DNA of 5,965 nucleotides from Euryarchaeota archaeon UBA54 (GTDB lineage: Archaea; Thermoplasmatota; Poseidoniia; Poseidoniales; Thalassarchaeaceae). Below are positions 1-5,941 of this stretch, one piece after another. Location: assembly GCA_002495735.1 (NCBI GenBank), contig DAGM01000023.1, forward strand, positions 1-5,965, written 5' to 3'. Below the pieces are notes generated by a model. It had not been told where the DNA came from and ran no database searches. It saw only the letters and a list, made by a program, of their open reading frames with translations. A program made the position numbers and the translations under genes. The number at the start of each line of letters is the position of its first letter. Within the stretch, counting starts at the first letter, position 1.

Positions 1-321
1 TGTCAGTGGGTAGATTTCCGAGCGTGGGCCGGGTCCTATACCAAGCACGGTAACAGTTCCTGAAGAAATCTCTGTGTGACCAGCATCGGTCACCATGTAG
101 CACACCAATCCACAAACTCGGGCATCTCCAAACAATCTTCTCAGTGACTCTAGATCGGGAGTTTCGCAAACTATCTTCCTTGCTCCTTCACTCATGTAGC
201 GCTTGAGCATCCTCGGCTGCTCGCGCTTGGCCTTCAGAACACACTCGGCCACAGCATGACCGCATTGGGCTGCGAGTTTGCCCCTAGAGAGTTTCAAGTC
301 ACTACGAGTGACCAACACCAT
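1..321 (-). CDS. pth2: Peptidyl-tRNA hydrolase, Pth2 (archaeal type), 3' end missing
   Basis: This gene encodes the cytoplasmic enzyme that cleaves the ester bond of peptidyl-tRNAs dropped from ribosomes, recycling the tRNA. Reading the minus strand from an ATG at 321-319 gives 107 residues before the left edge of the window. The N-terminus starts with a beta strand and the family signature GKLAAQCGHA (residues 14-23), matching the usual GKIAAQxxHA with its conserved Lys15 and His22. The DAGHTE motif (79-84) corresponds to the family's DAGxT. TVTVLGIGPGP (89-99) is the near-invariant Pth2 tail motif. Family members are about 115-120 residues, so only the last 10-15 residues (the usual GxLKLL end) should lie outside the window. 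The start is 7 nt beyond the stop of the upstream membrane-protein gene with no strong Shine-Dalgarno sequence, so translational coupling is likely (inference). Family assignment is very secure from the motifs; it is unrelated to bacterial Pth. Confidence 0.95.
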   Translation of the reverse strand, partial: MVLVTRSDLKLSRGKLAAQCGHAVAECVLKAKREQPRMLKRYMSEGARKIVCETPDLESLRRLFGDARVCGLVCYMVTDAGHTEISSGTVTVLGIGPGPRSEIYPLT

Positions 322-328
322 CGTAATC

Positions 329-985
329 TCAGACTCTGCTCGAGACAGGGTCCCTCACCGCCATTGGAATCGGGGGTGCGATGTGCCTAGTCATGACTTC
401 ACTGAGGGGGTTGGCCAGCCATGCGACGAAGACTAGATTACCCGCAGCATGCAGTAAGTCGTACGGGATGCCAGCCGTCAGATAGACTAGAAACACCTCG
501 CTGCTAAGCGAATGGAGAGCGCTGAGCGAGACTATCCAGTCGAATGCGAAGGCTGAGGCTACAGCTAGACCAGCGAGAGTTGGGATCATCATGCGCCCGT
601 CGACGTAGAGCCGGTTCGACAGGGCCGCGCCCACAATCCCCACGACGGACCATCCGACGGCCTGGTACAGTGACCACAACCCATGCCCCAGCAGCATGTT
701 CGAGCACAGAGCCACTGCTGTTGCTAGTGCCACAGTGCGAGCAGCACCGAAGTGAATGCCGGCCAGTAGCACGATGACAGTAACTGGTTGAACATTGGGT
801 ATCGGATCTAGGAGGATACGCCCCGAGACTGCAAAGGCACCCAAGAGGATGAGGAGGATTAGGTCGCTTCCGGAGGATAATTTCTGTTCCGTCCTCCACA
901 GCGCCCATCCAATCAAGGAGAGCATTGCGATGTTGATTACGAGCATGCCTTGAGGCCCAAGTGCTACCGCGTGTGCATCGAACAT
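329..985 (-). CDS. ECF transporter S-component-like membrane protein
   Basis: This is a polytopic membrane protein of 218 residues, with about six hydrophobic segments near residues 13-30, 42-54, 67-98, 104-122, 132-153 and 164-190. It resembles the substrate-binding S component of energy-coupling factor vitamin transporters. The basis is its size, its segment count and three motifs recalled from that family: GRxxxxPIPNVQPxT (55-69), SNMLLGHGLWSLYQ (95-108) and GIPYDLLHAAGN (172-183), the last like the G-P-F-D-xxHAxGN of S subunits. S components bind a vitamin and need EcfA ATPases and EcfT to transport it; neither is visible here. The upstream neighbour is a DUF4430 (transcobalamin-like) protein, which points to cobalamin or a related compound; this is inference. 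Start: the ATG at 985 has AAGGGGG 5 nt upstream. The frame also stays open to an ATG at 1024 and a GTG at 1060; the GTG would overlap the upstream gene by 17 nt. The C-terminal 25 residues are hydrophilic. Confidence 0.75.
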   Translation of the reverse strand: MFDAHAVALGPQGMLVINIAMLSLIGWALWRTEQKLSSGSDLILLILLGAFAVSGRILLDPIPNVQPVTVIVLLAGIHFGAARTVALATAVALCSNMLLGHGLWSLYQAVGWSVVGIVGAALSNRLYVDGRMMIPTLAGLAVASAFAFDWIVSLSALHSLSSEVFLVYLTAGIPYDLLHAAGNLVFVAWLANPLSEVMTRHIAPPIPMAVRDPVSSRV

Positions 986-990
986 GTGCG

Positions 991-997
991 CCCCCTT
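991..997 (-). promoter_or_regulatory. Shine-Dalgarno-like site for the S-component gene
   Basis: On the minus strand AAGGGGG lies 5 nt before the ATG at 985. It can pair with the CCUCC of the 16S 3' end if one G-U pair is allowed. It is the main reason for preferring the start at 985 over the in-frame ATG at 1024, which has only a weak AGGA upstream. Confidence 0.5.
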
Positions 998-1043
998 ACT
1001 AGTGGGATTCAACTTGCACTTCATGGTTGTCCTGCATATGGCC

Positions 1044-1595
1044 TCACCAAGTGTCCACACGCCATGTGATAACGCTATCAGAATCTAATTCCAATTCAAT
1101 AATTCCAATCATCGAGAGCGCTCCATTATGATAGAGCGACCAATATGCCCCACTAAAATTTCCCGACATCTGGCTGGGGTCAACTCCCGCTATCGAGTCG
1201 ACCATCAGCCCGAACGAGTATTGCGTGATGTTCAGTTGGAAAGTGTCCCCTGTGGAATTGACTGCGGCGTTGAGCAACGACCAGCCATCGTCGTAACCAG
1301 AAAATCCGCCGATGCAAACCCCGGTCTCGTTCCATTCGACATCACTCATGAACTCAGTCCCGTCGTAATCTATGTGTGTGCGACCGCGGTCAAAATCCTC
1401 GGGTGCCTCGGCTTCAGGGAAATGGATGCAAACAACTTGTTGGCCATCCCAAATATCGGGCAGGCCAAAGTGTGGGTCATCTTCCTCAACAACCAGCTCC
1501 GCGGTCATTCTAGCCCACTCAGTGCTGATTTTTGGGAATGATACTAGGAGCAGAACGAGTATTCCCAGAGAAATTGGTTTCAAAGAGTCGGACAC
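1044..1595 (-). CDS. Anchored extracytoplasmic DUF4430 (transcobalamin-like beta domain) protein
   Basis: The product has 183 residues. A short N-terminal hydrophobic run (residues 9-20, GILVLLLVSF at its core) after one Lys looks like a signal peptide or uncleaved anchor, placing the rest outside the membrane. The remainder follows the DUF4430 layout: a beta strand with VVCIHF (54-59), GWSLLNAA (104-111), YSFGLMVDSIAGV (126-138), then YWSLYHNG (151-158) and a terminal strand VITWRV (175-180). DUF4430 is the fold of the C-terminal domain of transcobalamin and intrinsic factor, where it helps enclose cobalamin. Cys56 and Cys94 could form a disulfide. Four N-glycosylation sequons (Asn89, 113, 122, 146) suit an archaeal surface protein. 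The start is GTG: an in-frame TAA lies at 1622-1620 and the next ATG (residue 30) would remove the hydrophobic segment. No good ribosome-binding site is visible. It follows gatE by 37 nt and precedes an S-component gene. The ligand is inferred; the domain call rests on pattern, not a search. Confidence 0.7.
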   Translation of the reverse strand: MSDSLKPISLGILVLLLVSFPKISTEWARMTAELVVEEDDPHFGLPDIWDGQQVVCIHFPEAEAPEDFDRGRTHIDYDGTEFMSDVEWNETGVCIGGFSGYDDGWSLLNAAVNSTGDTFQLNITQYSFGLMVDSIAGVDPSQMSGNFSGAYWSLYHNGALSMIGIIELELDSDSVITWRVDTW

Positions 1596-1632
1596 GGAGC
1601 CTAAAGACAGTTGAATCGGTTATTGAACAATC

Positions 1633-3735
1633 CTAGTTGTCCAACTCAATTATTTTCCTACGCAGTGCCTCGCTCACAGTTTTGCCATCGGCTGAACCGC
1701 CTAGCTTCTGCATCACAGCACCCATTAACGGACCCATAGCACCCATACCACGTTCCCCGATCATATCCATGTTCTCAGAGATGATCTCTTCGACAGCAGC
1801 CTCAACCTCCCCTGTGTCAGCAGGGGTGAACCCGGCTTCCTCGGCCTGCTGCGTGAACCACTCCAGCCTCTCCTCGAACTCGGTCTCAGTGGAGGACGGC
1901 CCCTCCAGCCAGAGTTTGCGAGCCATGGGGACTAGTCCCTCGCGTGTGATTATGTCTTCCTCACGCGCGTGCACGGCTAGTGTGAGCACTGGCCATGGGA
2001 CCTTCGATTCGTCGTGTCCGGTGCCTTCCGCTAGGTCAGCACGAGTGTTGTCCAGAATCGTTGAGGCCCATGCCTTGGCTGGGACCGATTTGCATCCACA
2101 TAGCCCACCCTCAGCTCCCATAATCAGAATATCGTCCATCTCGGAGCTGAGGATAGCGTCCATCTGGTTCTGGGACAGTTCGAGATTCTGTAGTCGCTCG
2201 CGCCTCTGCTCTGTACTCAGCGGTAAGTTGTCTCGGATGCCATCCCAGTGCTCGATAGAGACCTTTAGAATCGGAATGTCGGTCTCAGGGTACATCCGCG
2301 CTCCACCAGGAAGTGGCCTCATTGCTGTCGTCGTTCCGTCAGCTGGCTGCCCCTTCCTGATTACGACATTGCGAACCTCGCGGGTTATCCTGTGATATGC
2401 ACCTCGGGCACGCTCGACCACTGCTTCCAGAGCGAGTTCCGACTGCCAAGATGGAGCAACGCACAGCACAAAAGCATCGGGCTCCTCCAATGAGAGCGTC
2501 TGACGGACCTCTGCTACCTCGGTTTCTGATATTCCGTAAGCAGGCAGCTCGTCCGAGTGGAAGATTCCGGCAACGCCAGCCAGCCTCGCTGCACTCGCAA
2601 GTTCCCTGCCGAGTCGAGGAAGTTGTGCTCCATCGCTATCGAGGCGTATGCTTCCAATCTTACCGGCGAAACCAGGGAGTGCTACTCCCTGCACCCGCGA
2701 TCCTTCGGAGAGTGAATTACGCACCATCTCTGACTCGCAGATTACGAAACGGTCTGAGAGATCATGGATATTGAGAGAGAGTCGGGACGTAGCCGCGACA
2801 GATACTCGATTCTCAACAGGAATCTTGTCGTCGTCCCTGTCTGGAGGCAGTGGAGGTAGATTGGCCTCGCTGCGGAGCTCGTTGGCGAGCCGGTACATGT
2901 GCAATTGTCGTGCCATCTCAAGACTGATTATCCGTGGAATCCAATCAAGATCCTGACAGCCCTTGATCTCCACACGGTCTCCACAAGCAATGCTTACATT
3001 GAGATCCTGTCTGATTGAGCCCAATCCCCTCCTAACTCTGCGGGTGTCCCTGAGCAAGGTGCCCAGAGTTAGTGCGGTCTCCTTGGCGTGCTCGGGGGTC
3101 TGCACATCCGGGGCCGTAGCGACCTCGACTAGTGGCATACCGAGTCTGTCGAGGGTGTAGAAGACTGTCTCTCCCAACGAGGAGGACTGGGTATCCAGCT
3201 TCCTCGCTGAGTCTTCCTCTAGGCATATCACATCCACACCAACCACCCCGGAGGGGGTGTCAACCGCACCATCGGTAGCGATGAGCGTGGTGCGCTGGAA
3301 GCCACTGGTGTTAGATCCGTCCACTACCGTCTTGCGCATAGCTTGGAGCGCGGAGACTGGTTTTGCATCCATCATCGCAGCCATGGTGAGGACCACATCG
3401 ACTGCGTCGCCATCGTGCTCGAGAGGAGGAGCCTCGTCCATCTCAATTAATCCGGCATTGGGAGGCTGGACATAGACGAAAGATCGGTTCCTCCTATGCT
3501 CGAAGCGAGCAGCGATGTCGATCTGACCTGCCTCGCCCCTAGAAGCCCTGAGGCGGCGACTCGAGCGGGGCCAGTCATCTGGTACCTCTGCGATTCCATA
3601 ATCGAATAGTTCGCTTGGCATCCTCGAGTGCAACTTCCCGGTGGCCAACTGCTGATGAATCTCCAATCCGCACATGAATCCGAGGGCGGTTGGGTCGAGG
3701 TCTTGTGGGTTGTCGATATCGCCCCGCGGTTCCAT
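1633..3735 (-). CDS. gatE: Glu-tRNA(Gln) amidotransferase subunit E (GatE)
   Basis: GatE is the ATP-dependent tRNA-binding subunit of the archaeal GatDE enzyme. It activates Glu mischarged on tRNA(Gln), and GatD supplies ammonia from an amide donor; gatD is not in this window. Numbered from the ATG at 3735 (700 residues), the catalytic kinase domain shows GLEIHQQL (23-30), DGSNTSGFQRT (139-149), GLGSIRQDLNVS (238-249), EIKGCQDLDWIP (256-267) and MYPETDIP (481-488). The GAD domain inserted in the AspRS-like manner spans roughly 320-450 and includes GIFHSDELPAYG (390-401). A YqeY-like helical tail ends with MGAMGPLMGAVM (664-675). Length is somewhat above the roughly 620-630 usual in the family. 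Start: GGAGG (3745-3749) sits 9 nt before the ATG at 3735, leaving a 37-nt gap after mcm. An ATG at 3741 is possible but close to GGAGG, and one at 3795 would overlap mcm by 23 nt and add residues lacking family features. The usual N-terminal Cys pair after GLEIHQQL is absent. Confidence 0.96.
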   Translation of the reverse strand: MEPRGDIDNPQDLDPTALGFMCGLEIHQQLATGKLHSRMPSELFDYGIAEVPDDWPRSSRRLRASRGEAGQIDIAARFEHRRNRSFVYVQPPNAGLIEMDEAPPLEHDGDAVDVVLTMAAMMDAKPVSALQAMRKTVVDGSNTSGFQRTTLIATDGAVDTPSGVVGVDVICLEEDSARKLDTQSSSLGETVFYTLDRLGMPLVEVATAPDVQTPEHAKETALTLGTLLRDTRRVRRGLGSIRQDLNVSIACGDRVEIKGCQDLDWIPRIISLEMARQLHMYRLANELRSEANLPPLPPDRDDDKIPVENRVSVAATSRLSLNIHDLSDRFVICESEMVRNSLSEGSRVQGVALPGFAGKIGSIRLDSDGAQLPRLGRELASAARLAGVAGIFHSDELPAYGISETEVAEVRQTLSLEEPDAFVLCVAPSWQSELALEAVVERARGAYHRITREVRNVVIRKGQPADGTTTAMRPLPGGARMYPETDIPILKVSIEHWDGIRDNLPLSTEQRRERLQNLELSQNQMDAILSSEMDDILIMGAEGGLCGCKSVPAKAWASTILDNTRADLAEGTGHDESKVPWPVLTLAVHAREEDIITREGLVPMARKLWLEGPSSTETEFEERLEWFTQQAEEAGFTPADTGEVEAAVEEIISENMDMIGERGMGAMGPLMGAVMQKLGGSADGKTVSEALRRKIIELDN

Positions 3736-3744
3736 AGCCATCGG

Positions 3745-3749
3745 CCTCC
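3745..3749 (-). promoter_or_regulatory. Shine-Dalgarno site deciding the gatE start
   Basis: A perfect GGAGG on the minus strand lies between the mcm stop (3773-3775) and the gatE start. Spacing is 9 nt to the ATG at 3735 and only 3 nt to the ATG at 3741, which favours 3735. It also argues against the far upstream ATG at 3795. Confidence 0.65.
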
Positions 3750-3772
3750 AGAGAAGGCCCTGTTCAATAGAC

Positions 3773-5929
3773 TCAGCGGGCGAACTGATACACATCGTTG
3801 CGAGGACTGAACACCTCGCCGCTCATCCGCAGACGAGAGAGGACATCATCAACGGTCGTATCAGAGATTTTTCTGACCGAGGCCCTGTTGTATATTTCCG
3901 TAAGGTTAGCTGACCCGTTACCCTCCGAGCAAATATCCCGAATAATGCTGCGGACTAGGGTATTGGTAGTCCGTGCGCTGGCGGAAACTCCTGAGTAGAG
4001 CTCTGACTCATCCTCGATTCCGGACTCCTCCCTCCAGTGCCTGAATACTGCGAGAGCTACCCTCGCATCCTCGGAGGAGGCTATATCCCTGAGATGCATC
4101 CGAGCGTGGGCCTCAGTGAGGCGGATAAGAGCCTCAAGAGCGCGTGCTGTGATTGGTATAACCTCGGACTCTCCCGACTGATCATCACGCCCGTAGGACT
4201 GGCGTTCATTGGTGTAGTAACTGAGTATCTCGGCTCTGGCGTTTTCGTCAAGGTCAGGGTGGATGTTGCGCTTGGCGTAGGCGATGTACTTACGAAGGAA
4301 CTCAAGGGTGAAGTGTTCGTTCTTATCGACACTAGTGGCGAATATCTGATCCACCTGCCCCTCAGCGGGATCGAGGTCGATGGCTTCCTCGATCTTGAAC
4401 TCGCTGACTCCTTGGGTCCTCATGTCCAGAATGTGCCGGGCAATCAACTCATCATCCTCGACCCTGACCTCGTCCCTAATCATCCATATGATGTCGAAAC
4501 GCGAGGCCAAAGGCGGTGGAAGACCGGTCTCGTTGAAAGAGCGCATGACGCTCTGATTTGGCCCTCTCTTGGAAAATCTCCCGTCTTTGGGATTCGCCGC
4601 AGCAAGAATTGAGCACCTAGATGGGAGAGTAGCAGTGATTCCACCCTTGGCCACATGTATCTCCTGCTGTTCCATGGCAGGGTGCATGACCTTCCTGTCC
4701 TCATCGCTAATCTTGTCAAACTCATCGATTGCTGCCAAGCCTCTGTCGGACAGAGGCAGGACGCCGGCCTCCAAAGCGAATCTGCCATCTCCGAAAGCAT
4801 CTCTGACAGCGGCTGCGGTCAAACCGGCCCCTGAAACCCCTCCTCCAGAAGCCAATTTTCCTCGAGGAGAGAGTTTTGACATGTAAATCAGGACTTGGGA
4901 CTTAGCCACACCAGGATCGCCCATCAGGAGGATGTGTATGTCCCCTCGTGTTCGGGTCCTGTCGGGATTTATTCTAGACACACCTCCGAACAACTGTAGA
5001 GCCAACGAGCGCTTGACATAGTGCATCACCCCAGTAGCAAACACCGAGGGTGCTATCGACTGCTGCATGAGCTTCATCAGATCCTCCCTCTGGGAGATTT
5101 CGAGTATCACATCCCTGTCCTCCTCACTGATTTGGATTTCGTTAAACGGGATGCTCTCATGCTCGGAACTGATTAGATGGTAGATGATGTCGAACATGGG
5201 GGTCTTCCGGTTGCGGCGGACCTCGCTGCGAACCACGGGCATCACATTCGCCACTACCCTCTCTCCGGGTAAGTGTCGGTTCACCTGATCTCCCTCGACG
5301 AGGACAGAGGCACGGGTGGGTTGTGCCCCACTAGGTACATTTTCAGGAAGCTCCTGTATCTCTATCCACTGGTTGTTGACCATTCTGGAGATGTTGATCA
5401 CGAGATTGAACCTCGTTGGATTGTCCTTTGAGTTCTTACTTCCTCCACACCCGGAGTCAGCTGGGCATCTCAGAGGTTCAACCAGTTCCCTCTCGTTCTT
5501 TTGACTGATCTCAATGGTGTTACCGCAGGCCTCGCAGGTGAAGACGGCTACGTGCAAGCGTGGCTTGAGGTCGGAGATCTTGGTGATGATGGCATCGACG
5601 CTGCGCAGGCGCTCGATGTCGGCGGTGCCAATATCACGGAGGGGTCTCTTGCTGTCTCGAGGTAATTCGCCAACTCGTAGAACGGCATCGATGTCTTCGC
5701 CCCTCTCTCGGCATATCTCTATGAGGGTTTGAGAGCCCCGATTGAGAATCTGACGAGGATGCTCCAGCACGTCGTCAGCGAACTCCGGGTCGAAGGCCTG
5801 CAGCTCGTGGAAGGGAACTTCCAAGTAAGGAGGAGCTTGTTTAGAAAGTAGGAGGAGAATCTGGTCCTCCTTGGCCTCAGTGAGGAAGGTTCGCCATCTG
5901 GCTGAGGAGGCGTGTGCCGCCATTGACAT
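3773..5929 (-). CDS. mcm: Replicative DNA helicase MCM
   Basis: MCM forms the hexameric ATP-driven helicase that unwinds DNA at archaeal replication forks. The 718-residue product has the full domain order. The N-terminal helical and OB-fold part (about 1-260) contains a zinc site (Cys132, Cys135, Cys155, Cys161) and a likely N-terminal hairpin near 232-252. The AAA+ core has Walker A GDPGVAKS (337-344), Walker B IDEFDK (401-406), the presensor-1 hairpin region with Lys428, sensor 1 at Asn446 (LAAANP) and the arginine finger in LASRFD (474-479). The lid follows, then a C-terminal winged helix (about 655-718). Length is slightly above the roughly 650-690 common in archaea, and no intein interrupts the motifs. 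Start: the ATG at 5929 is preceded by GGCGGTGA at a 4-nt spacing. The frame remains open to the right edge, so a longer N-terminus cannot be formally excluded. A second ATG lies two codons downstream at 5923. It is the first gene of the visible operon. Confidence 0.98.
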   Translation of the reverse strand: MSMAAHASSARWRTFLTEAKEDQILLLLSKQAPPYLEVPFHELQAFDPEFADDVLEHPRQILNRGSQTLIEICRERGEDIDAVLRVGELPRDSKRPLRDIGTADIERLRSVDAIITKISDLKPRLHVAVFTCEACGNTIEISQKNERELVEPLRCPADSGCGGSKNSKDNPTRFNLVINISRMVNNQWIEIQELPENVPSGAQPTRASVLVEGDQVNRHLPGERVVANVMPVVRSEVRRNRKTPMFDIIYHLISSEHESIPFNEIQISEEDRDVILEISQREDLMKLMQQSIAPSVFATGVMHYVKRSLALQLFGGVSRINPDRTRTRGDIHILLMGDPGVAKSQVLIYMSKLSPRGKLASGGGVSGAGLTAAAVRDAFGDGRFALEAGVLPLSDRGLAAIDEFDKISDEDRKVMHPAMEQQEIHVAKGGITATLPSRCSILAAANPKDGRFSKRGPNQSVMRSFNETGLPPPLASRFDIIWMIRDEVRVEDDELIARHILDMRTQGVSEFKIEEAIDLDPAEGQVDQIFATSVDKNEHFTLEFLRKYIAYAKRNIHPDLDENARAEILSYYTNERQSYGRDDQSGESEVIPITARALEALIRLTEAHARMHLRDIASSEDARVALAVFRHWREESGIEDESELYSGVSASARTTNTLVRSIIRDICSEGNGSANLTEIYNRASVRKISDTTVDDVLSRLRMSGEVFSPRNDVYQFAR

Positions 5930-5933
5930 GTTT

Positions 5934-5941
5934 TCACCGCC
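5934..5941 (-). promoter_or_regulatory. Shine-Dalgarno-like site for mcm
   Basis: GGCGGTGA on the minus strand matches the ideal GGAGGTGA at seven of eight positions and ends 4 nt before the ATG at 5929. It supports 5929 as the mcm start even though the frame continues open to the window edge. Confidence 0.6.

Larger units (their letters stand above)
1..5941 (-). other. Putative operon mcm-gatE-DUF4430-S component-pth2
   Basis: Five consecutive genes share one strand with spacers of 37, 37, 58 and 7 nt, and no spacer shows a convincing hairpin plus T-run terminator or a clear archaeal TATA box. Co-transcription from a promoter right of the window is therefore the simplest reading. The 37-nt spacer before the DUF4430 gene (1596-1632) is A+T-richer and lacks a ribosome-binding site, so an internal promoter there remains possible. 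The operon may extend past both edges. Confidence 0.6.

Noticed and set aside
504..908. Alternative minus-strand frame inside the S-component gene
   Set aside because: Its translation is Cys/Arg/Ser-rich without membrane segments, while the frame at 329-985 gives regular hydrophobic helices and family motifs.
986..1043. Promoter, terminator or riboswitch (for example a cobalamin riboswitch) between the DUF4430 gene and the S-component gene
   Set aside because: The spacer is only 58 nt, too short for a cobalamin riboswitch, and shows no hairpin, T-run or TATA box. It is plain spacer or a short N-terminal extension of the next gene.
2092..2098. CGC pair in GatE (residues 546-548) as a zinc knuckle
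   Set aside because: There is only one CxC pair and no second pair of Cys or His in the nearby sequence, so a metal site cannot be supported.
1637..2395. Long open frame on the plus strand (about 250 codons) opposite gatE
   Set aside because: It is antisense to a gene with unmistakable GatE motifs, and its translation is Ser/Arg/Pro-rich with no domain pattern. It is a shadow of the codon bias of gatE.
4037..4612. Open frame on the plus strand (about 190 codons) opposite mcm
   Set aside because: It lies opposite the AAA+ core and C-terminal part of mcm, where conserved motifs fix the minus-strand reading frame. No ribosome-binding site or family pattern is seen.
4495..4930. Possible intein in the MCM ATPase core
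   Set aside because: Walker A, Walker B, sensor 1 and the arginine finger follow each other at normal MCM spacing, with no inserted block.
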